From: an uncultured Saprospiraceae bacterium
Lineage (GTDB): Bacteria; Bacteroidota; Bacteroidia; Chitinophagales; Saprospiraceae
Length of the DNA stretch: 64,000 nucleotides
Direction: 5' to 3'
NCBI GenBank assembly: GCA_938016265.1
Contig: CALLWB010000018.1
Coordinates: forward strand, 48,509 to 112,508
Below, piece after piece: positions 25,483-34,417 of this stretch. The stretch's first letter is position 1; each line of letters opens with the position of its first letter. The translations under genes and the position numbers were made by a program. The notes beneath the pieces are model-generated. The model saw only the letters and a list, made by a program, of their open reading frames with translations. It was not told the origin of the DNA and did no database searches.

Positions 25483-26898
25483 ATGGAAGAGTCAAAATTA
25501 ATTTTAGTATTAAAAACGTTTAATTTTCATGATTTTCGACACTTCAAACGCTTTTTACAGTCGAAAATCTTTAATAAACACGAAATGGTGCTCCAGTTTT
25601 TTGACATTCTGAGAGCCCAACTTCAATCGAAAAATCCTGATTTATCCAAGGCATCTATTTTTAAGAAATTGTACCCTGAAAAATCATTCAATGACAAAAT
25701 CATCCGCGATCTGATGTACTACTTGTTTAAAGCAGTAGAACGATTTCTAGCCTTCGAAGAAATGCATCTGGAAAAAAGCACCGAACTACTGGCCCTTTGC
25801 AAATCTTACCGAAAACGAAACCTCCAAAAACTATTTGAAGTAACCGCCAACAAAACATGGACAGCCCTACAAGCATCCAATCACAGAGACGTCGATTTCC
25901 TTCACCAAGAATACCAATTGGAGCAGGAAAAATATTACGCTACTGTCCAAAAAAAAAGAGTCACCGCCACCAATCTGCAACAAGTCTCCAAGACACTGGA
26001 CACCAGTTATTTTGCCAATCGACTTAGACAAAGCTGCATCATGCTGGCTCATCAAAACGTCTACAACACCTCCTACAATCTGGGAAGAGTGGAGGAGGTC
26101 ATAAGAGAAGTGGAAGAACAACACCTCCTTGACATTCCTGCCATTAGCATTTATTATTATACCTACAAAGCACAAACAAATACCGACAATGTAGAGTATT
26201 TCAAAGCAATGCAAAAAGAACTAGTAGCCAACGGCAGTTTATTTGACAGCAAAGAAATAAGAGACCTCTATATCCTCGCCATCAATATTGGCATTAAAAA
26301 CCTAAACCTCGGCCGGTTCGAATTGATGAACGACCTCCTCGAACTTTTTAAGACCGGTGTCCAGCAACAAATATTGTTTGACAACGAAATCCTCTCCCGC
26401 TTTACTTACAAAAACATGATCGCTCTAGCGCTCCGCCTTCAGGAATACGACTGGGTAGAACAGTCCATTGAAACCTACAAGGAGCACCTTGATCCAAAAT
26501 ACCGCGAAATCAGTTACAGCTACAATCTGGCAAAACTCCACTATGCAAAAAAGGAATATCCCAAAGCCCTAAACCTACTTGCTGTCACAGCATTGAGCGA
26601 TGATGTGTACATCAATTTAGACACAAAGATTTTGCTTTCGCGAATTTATTTCGAACAAAACGAATCAGATGCCTTGGAGTCTATCGTCCAAAGTTTCAAA
26701 GCCTACATTCAACGAAAAAAAGTGATTGGCTACCAACGAACTGCCTATCAAAATTTCATCAGCTGTATCAATAAACTAGTCAGCCACAACCCCTACGACA
26801 AAACTGCTAAAAAACAGTTGCTGGAAGAACTCAAATTGACCCAACCTTTGCCAGATAAGTATTGGTTTTTGTTGATGGTAGAGAACGGTAGAAGGTAG
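25483..26898 (+). CDS. Helical-repeat protein of unknown function
   Basis: I start at ATG 25483 (471 residues); the TTG at 25471 belongs to a repeated operator-like word. No signal peptide or membrane helix is seen. The protein is almost all helical, with TPR-like or HEAT-like spacing of aromatic residues ('YSYNLAKLHYAKKEYPKAL', 'IYYYTYKAQTNTDNVEYF'). It ends with a conserved, Trp-containing tail 'LPDKYWFLLMVE'. The N-terminus 'LVLKTFNFHDFRHFKRFL' resembles a small helical bundle. I do not recognise the family; a cytoplasmic scaffold or regulator is possible. A truncated copy of its last 95 codons lies 3.5 kb upstream on the other side of the divergent surface-protein gene. Confidence 0.8.
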   Translation: MEESKLILVLKTFNFHDFRHFKRFLQSKIFNKHEMVLQFFDILRAQLQSKNPDLSKASIFKKLYPEKSFNDKIIRDLMYYLFKAVERFLAFEEMHLEKSTELLALCKSYRKRNLQKLFEVTANKTWTALQASNHRDVDFLHQEYQLEQEKYYATVQKKRVTATNLQQVSKTLDTSYFANRLRQSCIMLAHQNVYNTSYNLGRVEEVIREVEEQHLLDIPAISIYYYTYKAQTNTDNVEYFKAMQKELVANGSLFDSKEIRDLYILAINIGIKNLNLGRFELMNDLLELFKTGVQQQILFDNEILSRFTYKNMIALALRLQEYDWVEQSIETYKEHLDPKYREISYSYNLAKLHYAKKEYPKALNLLAVTALSDDVYINLDTKILLSRIYFEQNESDALESIVQSFKAYIQRKKVIGYQRTAYQNFISCINKLVSHNPYDKTAKKQLLEELKLTQPLPDKYWFLLMVENGRR

Positions 26899-26983
26899 TT
26901 GGTGCAATACCATGCACGACAATCAGCTTTGCAGATTCGCTACATCACCGCGCTTAAACAAAACAAGTCTATACCAATTGCGC

Positions 26984-27493
26984 CTACTCCATATCTGACT
27001 TAGTATGTTGATCCAGAATTTTCAACAACTCAGGAAACCTGTAGTCACCAGCCATTTGGCCAATCTGTTTGGCCGACCACTCCAAATCAACCCCCACACT
27101 TGTAATATAAAGTGGATTTTGGCTTTCCCCGCGAAGGACTTCTCGGACATGTTTTTTATTGTTAATAAACTTCTTCTTGGCAACACCGATGATGGGAATT
27201 GCCCCGTTCAAGGCATCATATAGATACACACCAAGGCCAGGCTTTCCGTCATCACTCAACTGGACATATCCATCTATGATAACTAGGTCAATGACCGAAA
27301 GATCTGTTTCTTTCAATACGGAAAGAATGCAAGGCAATTCTCTTTTGTAAAACTGCCCGGGAATGTATTCTTCGACGTCATCTACTCGGGTGATATTGAT
27401 TTTTGAGGGGGTAGCGTCACTCCAATCCTGGAACTCAACACTCACTGACTTAGCATAATCTTCTTTGTAATGCACGTCTATTGCAACAATCAT
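26984..27493 (-). CDS. nfi: Endonuclease V (deoxyinosine 3' endonuclease)
   Basis: Cleaves the second phosphodiester 3' to deoxyinosine, starting repair of deaminated adenine (or cleaving inosine in RNA). I start at ATG 27493 (169 residues, 'MIVAIDVHYKED'); the longer frame begins at a TTG. Visible motifs are the metal-binding Asp in 'IVAIDVHY', the wedge/catalytic 'YIPGQFYKRELP' (normally Y-[IV]-P-G-x-L-x-F-R-E), 'LVIIDGYVQ' (normally DGxG) and 'IIGVAKKKF' (normally GVAKS). These departures from the E. coli sequence match a shorter lineage of the family. It lies downstream of a helicase-nuclease gene on the same strand, separated by about 120 bases. Confidence 0.85.
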   Translation of the reverse strand: MIVAIDVHYKEDYAKSVSVEFQDWSDATPSKINITRVDDVEEYIPGQFYKRELPCILSVLKETDLSVIDLVIIDGYVQLSDDGKPGLGVYLYDALNGAIPIIGVAKKKFINNKKHVREVLRGESQNPLYITSVGVDLEWSAKQIGQMAGDYRFPELLKILDQHTKSDME

Positions 27494-27556
27494 TTGATAT
27501 ATTTTATTGGTAATTGGCACAAACAATGCCCTCCGTGCCGCGTTAAAAACCTACGC

Positions 27557-27595
27557 CGATAAAAACGTTGCGCCTTTGTGCCTTTGCGTTTAAAA
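27557..27595 (+). repeat. Diverged copy of the CGATAA...TGCGTTTAA repeat
   Basis: CGATAAAA ... TTGCGCCTTTGTGCCTTTGCGTTTAAAA matches the layout of the two tandem units at 14098-14185. It lies in the gap between the endonuclease V gene and the helicase gene. On the other strand it reads as the familiar AAACGCAAAGGCACAAAGG type of dispersed repeat. Confidence 0.45.
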
Positions 27596-27615
27596 TCCAT
27601 CTCCTATCATTCTCT

Positions 27616-30600
27616 CTAATCATCCAATTCTTCACGCAACTCATCGCTATAAGTATCTACCATCGCGTAGTGTTTGGTAAATTGGCACCACTTGCAGTCT
27701 TTTTTGCCACACCCTTTGTAAAAGTCATGTGCTTGAATCTTAGCATACACTTCCTTCATGGTATCTCCGACCAACGTGACATCGTCACCCGTGATATCAA
27801 ATCGAACAGTGGGAAACTCCTGTGTCTTTTTATCGATCTCCAGATAGTCTACCTCCCCGGAGACTACGTTCCAGTGATTTGATTCAAAGCTCTCCAGCAT
27901 AATTTTGTAGAAAACCACTTGCCTCCAGTAGTCTCCTCCGAGAGGGTTGGATTTAGAGGGCTTATTGGTTTTTGATCCTTTTACGGTACTTGTTTTGTAG
28001 TCAACGATGTGGAGGCGTTCTTTATCTAGGTATTCAATTTTGTCCACCTTTCCGGTAAGGGGAATTCCATTCCACTCGACATTTCGAAATTCCCGCTCCA
28101 AATCCACTTCTTTTTTCCAGGTGTTGATTCTTGTCTGATAGTAGGGAGGCAGTCTCAACTCTCCTAGCTCCATCCGTCGTTGAAACTGTATTTTTGTTAG
28201 ATGTGCCCGTTGTCTGCGCATTTCCTTTTTGAACTTGGCCAAAAATTCTGGGCCAGTTGGAAATTGCTTTTTGGGATCGGCCTTCATCTGCTTAAATATC
28301 CATTCCAAAGAATCATGGACTGCACTACCATAGGAAGCCGCTTCACTCGATGTACTAGGAACATGCAGAACATTTTCATAATAAAAACTCAATGGACAAT
28401 TTAGGTACTGATTAAAACTGGAGGCACTTAGTTTGAAGTTTTCCAATAAGGCATCTACCTCAGTTTTAGATAGTTTTTCCTTTATTTCAGGCTCCTCCAT
28501 TTCTGTCATTAGCAAAAACTCAGCATCAGAAAGTTCATTCGCTTCTATAAATCGCTCTTCTCTTTCCAACTTTCCGTGGCTAAACAACTCTTCTACAAAA
28601 ACTGCGGGGGATAATGGTTTCCCTTTTAGGTTGGCCTCCGGATAAGAAATTTGCAGGTGTTCCTTCGCTCTTGTAATGGCCACATAGAATAACCTCCTTG
28701 ACGCTTCCAGGTCGTCTTCCGAACCAGAAAGGGTAAGCGTGTCTGGCAAGGTAAATTTTGCGCGACCTCTACTTCCCGGCTCCCAATCTTTTCCGCAATC
28801 CAGCATAAAAACATATCTAAACTCCAGCCCCTTCGAACTATGCCCGGTAATCAAATTGACTCCGCCATCCTGCGAATAGGTCGTTTTCTGAATACCTAGC
28901 TCTATAGAATTCTCTTTCATTCTGTTGATGATATCCAAGAGCTCAAACACGTGATAGTCTTCTTTTTTGTCTACTTCCGACCGCACAAAATCAAAGAAGG
29001 TATGCAATAGTTGAATCTGATAGACTCGGTCCGGCCGCTGCGATAAATAAGCAAGCATCCCTGATCGGTTGATGATCCGTTCTAGCAATGGTAGCAGTGG
29101 AAGATTGATGTAATCCGCCTTTATTCGCATCCAGAATTCGTAAAGTTGAATAATTGGTGCGGTGTTGTTGACTCTGTTTTCTAGGAGCAATTTTTCATTG
29201 CCGATCAGTTCCCTCCAAGGTAATGCCTCTGCATTTCGCCCTTTATAGACAGCTAGTTTAGTGATATCTGCTGGATTGATCTTTGTGAAATCGTAATGTA
29301 GAATTTCATACAGATATTCTTCGCCGCGGTCTGGTCGTTCAAATTCTGTCAGCAGGTAGTTGAGCATGGTCAACAACTTTTTTATGGCTGGTGCTTCGAG
29401 TACATTGACCCTTCTTTTTGTTTGATAAGGAATATTTCGCTTTTGGAGTAGCTGAATTAGCTGCCTAGCCTGCTTGTGTTTGGTATAGATGACCGCCACA
29501 TCAGACAAGGGGATTTTTTGTTGCTGAATGCTTGCAATTTGGCGGGCGATATCTGTTATTTCATGGATAGAATTTGGATAAGCGACGACTCGAGGGACCA
29601 GCGGCGAATTAGCCACAGCTTCATTTCCAGCTACTAATTCCTTGCTGACATTGACGGCTTCAAATTGGTGAATGAGGCGGATTTTATTATAGTCGATCAG
29701 CGATTTGGCCACGTCCAAAATGTGTTGAGAAGACCGATAATTTGTCGTCAATACAATAGGCAAAATATTGCCATCAAAAGATTCGTAAAACTCCACCAGG
29801 TTGCGGACACGTGCTCCTTGAAATTCGTAAATAGATTGGTCATCATCTCCTACCACAAAGATATTCGGCTGCTCCCAATAGCTGATCAGCATTCGAATCA
29901 ACTCGCTTTGAGCACCATTGGTATCTTGAAACTCGTCGACCAAAAAATACAAGTACTGCTCTTGATAGGAAAGCAATAAATTTTCGTTTTCCCGAAACGC
30001 TTTCAGCACCCATAAAATCATGTCTGCAAAATCATACCGGTGCGCCTCTTCCATGCGCTTTCGGTAGGTTGGAAGCAGATTTGCAGCCGCCCGTAGATTT
30101 TCTAGTTTTTTCTTTTTCTCTAGGATTTTTGCGATTTTTGCATCGCCTTTTTTAAACTGTTTATAATTGACTTTATATTGAAACTCCTCTTGTTTGGGGA
30201 GCTCTTCTATGTAGGCATCTATTTTTTCGCTGATCAATTCCGGCGTCCAGTTTTCCTTTTTCATCGTGTCGTAAAGCTGTACGACTTTTTTGTCCCATAC
30301 CCGATGATCTCCCTTCAGATTTCGAAGCGGATTGGACTTGTCAATGTTGTCCAAGATATCCCCTATTATTTCCATCCGTTCTAGTTCCGTCGTGGCTTCC
30401 AGGTCCTGAAGTCCAAACATGGAGAGGTTGTCCTTGATGACATTATTGCAAAAGGAATGAAACGTATTGATGTGAACGCGATGTGCTTCAGGGCCGATAA
30501 ATTCAAGCAGCCGTTTTCGCATCGCATGCACTCCTGCATCGGTATACGTGAGGCATAAAATATTATGCGGAGCGGTGTCTGTTTCTTCGAGTATCTGACC

Positions 30601-30768
30601 AATCCTTGCGCTGAGAATATGTGTCTTTCCAGTGCCTGGACCTGCCACCACCAGCACTGGCCCTTCAATGTTTTCTACTGCTTCTTTCTGGGCTGGATTG
30701 AGTCGTGTTATTTCCTTACGGAAAACGGCATCGTACTTTGATTTTATGTTTTTGGTATCCCTTTTCAT
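27616..30768 (-). CDS. UvrD-family helicase fused to a PD-(D/E)XK Fe-S nuclease (AddB-like)
   Basis: The 1050-residue protein combines a superfamily 1A helicase (about 20-730) with a C-terminal RecB-type nuclease (about 780-1050). Helicase motifs are Q-motif 'LNPAQKEAV', Walker A 'GPGTGKT' (43-49), 'LTYTDAGVHAM', Walker B 'FLVDEFQDTNGAQ', 'VGDDDQSIYEFQGA', 'GHSSKGLEFRYVF' and motif VI 'LFYVAITRAKEHL'. Nuclease motifs are 'SASSFNQYLNCPLSFYYEN', 'LTGKVDKIEYL' (Asp) and 'HIVDYKT' (DYK). Three C-terminal Cys (1020, 1025, 1028) plus the Cys in 'YLNCPLS' look like the 4Fe-4S staple of AddB and Cas4. It probably processes DNA ends or repairs breaks. No addA or recC partner is nearby, so it may act alone. 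Confidence 0.92.
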   Translation of the reverse strand: MKRDTKNIKSKYDAVFRKEITRLNPAQKEAVENIEGPVLVVAGPGTGKTHILSARIGQILEETDTAPHNILCLTYTDAGVHAMRKRLLEFIGPEAHRVHINTFHSFCNNVIKDNLSMFGLQDLEATTELERMEIIGDILDNIDKSNPLRNLKGDHRVWDKKVVQLYDTMKKENWTPELISEKIDAYIEELPKQEEFQYKVNYKQFKKGDAKIAKILEKKKKLENLRAAANLLPTYRKRMEEAHRYDFADMILWVLKAFRENENLLLSYQEQYLYFLVDEFQDTNGAQSELIRMLISYWEQPNIFVVGDDDQSIYEFQGARVRNLVEFYESFDGNILPIVLTTNYRSSQHILDVAKSLIDYNKIRLIHQFEAVNVSKELVAGNEAVANSPLVPRVVAYPNSIHEITDIARQIASIQQQKIPLSDVAVIYTKHKQARQLIQLLQKRNIPYQTKRRVNVLEAPAIKKLLTMLNYLLTEFERPDRGEEYLYEILHYDFTKINPADITKLAVYKGRNAEALPWRELIGNEKLLLENRVNNTAPIIQLYEFWMRIKADYINLPLLPLLERIINRSGMLAYLSQRPDRVYQIQLLHTFFDFVRSEVDKKEDYHVFELLDIINRMKENSIELGIQKTTYSQDGGVNLITGHSSKGLEFRYVFMLDCGKDWEPGSRGRAKFTLPDTLTLSGSEDDLEASRRLFYVAITRAKEHLQISYPEANLKGKPLSPAVFVEELFSHGKLEREERFIEANELSDAEFLLMTEMEEPEIKEKLSKTEVDALLENFKLSASSFNQYLNCPLSFYYENVLHVPSTSSEAASYGSAVHDSLEWIFKQMKADPKKQFPTGPEFLAKFKKEMRRQRAHLTKIQFQRRMELGELRLPPYYQTRINTWKKEVDLEREFRNVEWNGIPLTGKVDKIEYLDKERLHIVDYKTSTVKGSKTNKPSKSNPLGGDYWRQVVFYKIMLESFESNHWNVVSGEVDYLEIDKKTQEFPTVRFDITGDDVTLVGDTMKEVYAKIQAHDFYKGCGKKDCKWCQFTKHYAMVDTYSDELREELDD

Positions 30769-30871
30769 GTGATGGCTAAAATAGGTAAAAAAGTAGAAAG
30801 TATAAGGTAGAAACTTGACTATTGACTATGCCTTCTACGCTACCCCTTATACCAACTGCTTTATACCAGGA

Positions 30872-31309
30872 CTACTTTTTTATCTTAGAAATCGTAGCAC
30901 CTTTCACCTTGGCAGGTTTATCCATATCGTTGATGGCAAAGTCGATGGCATGTTGGACGAGTTGCTGGACTTTTGGGTTGCGATAATCGGAGGGTTGGCT
31001 AATGGGGATGTGGCGGATCAGTTTTCCCGTACCCTTGAGCAATTTATGAGGATCTTCCAATAACACACCTTTGTGAAAGCCAAGATTCATGTGATTGGTA
31101 TAGATGGGAATCATGCAAAATCCATCTCCCAGCTTTTCAGAAATCGTGAAGACAGACGTCAATGCATGCGTATGATAGAGCAATTCATTGCTATCCGGAT
31201 AGAGCCCCAATACAAACTCCCGCAAATCTGTATACAAGTCAATGACCGCCGCAGATTTAAAATCAAGAAAATGAAGGAAGTCGGGATGGATAGGTCTATT
31301 GGTATTCAT
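30872..31309 (-). CDS. DUF1801-family protein
   Basis: 145 residues. The pattern 'MNLGFHKGVLLEDPHKLLKG' followed by 'TGKLIRHIPI' and a Lys-rich C-terminus is typical of DUF1801 (YdhG/YdeI-like, a fold related to frataxin-like iron-binding proteins). No signal peptide or membrane segment. The family is widespread, with no established biochemical role in this form. The gene stands alone, 100 bases upstream of the helicase gene on the same strand and divergent from the nuclease-like gene that follows. Confidence 0.85.
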   Translation of the reverse strand: MNTNRPIHPDFLHFLDFKSAAVIDLYTDLREFVLGLYPDSNELLYHTHALTSVFTISEKLGDGFCMIPIYTNHMNLGFHKGVLLEDPHKLLKGTGKLIRHIPISQPSDYRNPKVQQLVQHAIDFAINDMDKPAKVKGATISKIKK

Positions 31310-31405
31310 AGCTATAAAATTACATTTTTCTTTCTGGAAATATTATTCATTTTTTGGGCGCTCTTTAGTAAGGCTATAACAACTTCCCTATCTTAGCGCA
31401 AAAAG

Positions 31406-32317
31406 ATGATCTCCTTAGACCGTGACTTGCAAGAACGAAAGAACTCTCTTCAAGAATTTGAAGCGCTTGCCGTCCGTATTCTTGGTTATCTGCCTAATAT
31501 TTTGAGTGGTTTCAATGAAAAAGGGAGCTATAAAATTTATTATTCTGAAATTGCTGGTACTACGAAGTACGTTCGTCCGATAAATGTGGAGCTATTTATT
31601 GAGAATGCCACGTTGTTTCAAAAAAAATTCGCCGACTTTCAAGCCTTAATCCCAAAATTAAAATCACCAGATTCTCAGTGGGAACTAGAAGAAAAAAAAC
31701 TTATAGACAGCGTACTATATACCATCCAGCAGTCTATCGGAGCAGGACTTGACCTTTTAGTCAATCAAAACAGCGCAAGAAAACATGTCGGCAATCGATT
31801 TGAAGAGTTGGTCAAAGCGGTGTTTTCTGCCATGGAAATCTCCAACAAAAAAACCGTCCTCAAAATCCCCTACGAAACCGACGAAGGAGAGAAACATTAC
31901 AAATGCGAAAATGACTTGATCCTTTCTCCATTCCCGGAAGTCCACTCTACCACAAAACATCTAAGTCAGGACGAGGTGGTCGTTTCTGTAAAAACCACTT
32001 CCAAAGATCGAATGGGCAAAATGTTTATTGATAAAATTCTTCTACAAAAATTTGTCAAACATCCACAAAAAGTAATCGGGATATTTTTAAACGATGTCCA
32101 ACGAAAACAAACCGACAATATCAGCCATACTTTAGTGTCGGGATTGTTTATGGTGTATTCTAAATTTCTGACCGAACTGGAAGGGATTTACTACCTGGAT
32201 CCCCCACCGAATGCGGAAAAACAGCCATTTGATGTGTACATGCATCGAGTTTCCGACTTGTTAACTAACGATATTTGGGAACTGATTGGTCCTAAACGAA
32301 TGGGCGGATTGTTCTAA
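31406..32317 (+). CDS. Putative PD-(D/E)XK nuclease, type II restriction-endonuclease-like, solitary
   Basis: 303 residues, no signal peptide. The candidate active site is a Glu in 'GNRFEELVKAVF' (about 132-134), Asp170 in 'KCENDLILSP', and Lys196 in a buried strand 'VVVSVKTTSKDR'. The K-T-T-x-x-x-R pattern is seen in several type II restriction enzymes of this fold. The residue two before Lys196 is Ser rather than Asp/Glu, which also occurs in variant sites. No DNA methyltransferase gene is adjacent, which is unusual for a type II enzyme. A ribonuclease or repair nuclease is an alternative. A possible promoter box TATCTTAG is at 31389-31396. Confidence 0.6.
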   Translation: MISLDRDLQERKNSLQEFEALAVRILGYLPNILSGFNEKGSYKIYYSEIAGTTKYVRPINVELFIENATLFQKKFADFQALIPKLKSPDSQWELEEKKLIDSVLYTIQQSIGAGLDLLVNQNSARKHVGNRFEELVKAVFSAMEISNKKTVLKIPYETDEGEKHYKCENDLILSPFPEVHSTTKHLSQDEVVVSVKTTSKDRMGKMFIDKILLQKFVKHPQKVIGIFLNDVQRKQTDNISHTLVSGLFMVYSKFLTELEGIYYLDPPPNAEKQPFDVYMHRVSDLLTNDIWELIGPKRMGGLF

Positions 32318-32507
32318 AAAAAACACCCCTCGTGCTCGTCTTTTCGCAACAATTATGCACCATGAATTCCAAAGAATAATCAAATACATTATTTTTTAAT
32401 TCGAATTTCGACCTGTTAAATATCCTGTTTTTTTAGTAAATTGGAAACTTGTTATGCTACAGTGCGTTTAAAAAACACACTATCCTTTTTACTAAACAAT
32501 ATATATA

Positions 32508-34154
32508 ATGAAGCAGATCTTTACTGTGCTACTTGCTGTGGTGGTTGGGCATGCCACAAGTTTTGGCCAATCTACCGCCCTGGAAGTTTACAATATTCTA
32601 CAAGGCAAATGCGCCTCCTGCCATAGTGGAAGTTCCCCGGCAGCAAACCTTGATCTTCAAGGTACTGGAGCAAACCCTGGTGCTGATGTTTATAATCGAC
32701 TTGTCAATGGCGCCGTCCAAAACAGTCATGCCCAATCAGAAGGCTATACCCAAATCTATCCTGGAAGAGCAGATCGCAGTTTTGTATTCAGAAAGATACA
32801 TGAAGGACTAGAAGAGACCATCGTTTTGGATAATGCAGAACATGCAGGTGGTGTCCCTCACGGAGACAAAGGACTGACCAGTGTTGAAAAAGAGCTCATA
32901 AGACAATGGATTTTATTTGGTGCTGATGCCAATGGAGTCAATGTCGAGCGTAGTTTATTAGAAAATTTTTATAGTGGAATGGGCCTTGAAAGTTTTCCTT
33001 ACGGAGCACCTCCAGCACCAGATCCTTCAGAAGGATTTCAAATTAAAATGGGACCATTTTTCTTGGAAGAAACCCCTTCGTACAATATAGAGTATTATCA
33101 AAAATGGGAACTTGATTTAGGTAATAATAGAGAAGTCGTTCGGATCAATACGGAAATGGGATCCTTTTCCCACCACTTTTTGTTATACGATTTCAATAGC
33201 AGCGCAGAAGCCTCCAATGAAATTGCAGGACTTCGAACAAATGCCAACCATACCAGCACTAGTCTGGTAAGTGCGATCCAAGGACCAACTGATCTTCGGT
33301 TGCCTCAGGGTGCAGCTTTTAGATGGGACTCAGATGTAGTACTTGATTTAAACACCCACTACATCAATTATCAGGGCGTACCGTACAAAGCAGAGGTCTA
33401 CATAAATGTATATACACAACCAATAGGCACAGCGGCTCAAAAGATGAACGCCATTTTGATACCGAATACGGATATTTGTGTGCCGAACACGGGCCAAACA
33501 CATACCGAATCTCAGACACTACAAATTCCATTAGGAGAAATTTTTCTCTGGGGACTGATGGGGCATACCCATCAATTGGGTACTGGTTATAAAATGTGGG
33601 AAAGTAATTTCTGGCAGAAAGGAGATATGATCTATGATGGCAGTTGCCCTACTGGGGAACCAGGATGCCCTTCACCTTATTTCGACTATCAGCACATCCC
33701 ACTTCGCTATTTTGAGCCATTTCATCCAGTAGAGATGAGTGCTACGAATGGGATTATTCATGAGGCCACTTACGTGAATAGCGGTACAGATGAAATTTGC
33801 TGGGGAGATGAATCGGACGATGAGATGATGGTGATGATTGCTTTTTATCTGGAAGATACCGTTGGTGTCACTCAAGGCCCGACTACAAGTATCCATGATC
33901 CGATAAATCCGCTGGATGAAATTGTTGTCGCTCCAAATCCAATGACCGATTTTACAATTATCAGCCTGCCTGTTTTATCAAGTGCTGTAGATTTTACACT
34001 TTACGATATGATGGGACGGGAAGTAACTAGCAAGACTGGAATTACAGAAAACCAAATTACTGTAAATAGAGATGGGTTGCCAAAAGGCATTTACATCTTT
34101 AGAATTGAAGACAATGATTTGAATCAAAAAAGCGGGAAGATTATTATCAACTAA
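32508..34154 (+). CDS. Secreted cytochrome c / copper type II monooxygenase-like fusion with T9SS domain
   Basis: 548 residues with a signal peptide (1-21). One c-type heme site 'CASCH' (Cys35-His39) lies in a short cytochrome domain (about 25-140). A two-domain PHM-like fold (about 170-455) carries all the copper ligands expected from peptidylglycine monooxygenase: His222-His223 and His284 for one copper, His353, His355 ('GHTHQLG') and Met441 or Met443 for the other. The spacings are close to PHM (61, 69 and about 86 residues). A T9SS domain ends the protein ('EIVVAPNPMTDF' to 'KSGKIIIN'). The probable role is an extracellular ascorbate- or heme-driven copper oxygenase; the substrate is unknown. 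A terminator follows. Confidence 0.88.
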   Translation: MKQIFTVLLAVVVGHATSFGQSTALEVYNILQGKCASCHSGSSPAANLDLQGTGANPGADVYNRLVNGAVQNSHAQSEGYTQIYPGRADRSFVFRKIHEGLEETIVLDNAEHAGGVPHGDKGLTSVEKELIRQWILFGADANGVNVERSLLENFYSGMGLESFPYGAPPAPDPSEGFQIKMGPFFLEETPSYNIEYYQKWELDLGNNREVVRINTEMGSFSHHFLLYDFNSSAEASNEIAGLRTNANHTSTSLVSAIQGPTDLRLPQGAAFRWDSDVVLDLNTHYINYQGVPYKAEVYINVYTQPIGTAAQKMNAILIPNTDICVPNTGQTHTESQTLQIPLGEIFLWGLMGHTHQLGTGYKMWESNFWQKGDMIYDGSCPTGEPGCPSPYFDYQHIPLRYFEPFHPVEMSATNGIIHEATYVNSGTDEICWGDESDDEMMVMIAFYLEDTVGVTQGPTTSIHDPINPLDEIVVAPNPMTDFTIISLPVLSSAVDFTLYDMMGREVTSKTGITENQITVNRDGLPKGIYIFRIEDNDLNQKSGKIIIN

Positions 34155-34182
34155 TATCAACTTACTTAATACCTTATTTTTT

Positions 34183-34216
34183 AAGGCTTTGGATTAGGTT
34201 CCAAAGCCTTTTTTTT
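34183..34216 (+). terminator. Intrinsic terminator after the copper monooxygenase gene
   Basis: AAGGCTTTGG (34183-34192) pairs perfectly with CCAAAGCCTT (34201-34210) around an 8-base loop, followed by an eight-T run that overlaps the end of the stem. It is 29 bases after the stop codon. Confidence 0.9.
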
Positions 34217-34417
34217 ATTCAAAAATGTGATTTCTTTGTTGTTTTATTGACACTATACGAAACAAATCAAATCAACATACATAGTGCGATCATCAAAAAA
34301 AAGATCGTTTTTCATGTCACTTTATTGTAATTTTGGCACTCCTTACATTTAGGTTTCTGCTGCATATTTGAATTGTCAACACGAAGGAAGTATTTAATAA
34401 ACAAAGTGACTTTTACA

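Noticed and set aside
22061..26898. Composite transposon or insertion sequence bounded by the direct repeats
   Set aside because: The repeated segments are protein-coding ends at about 83% residue identity, with no terminal inverted repeats and no transposase.
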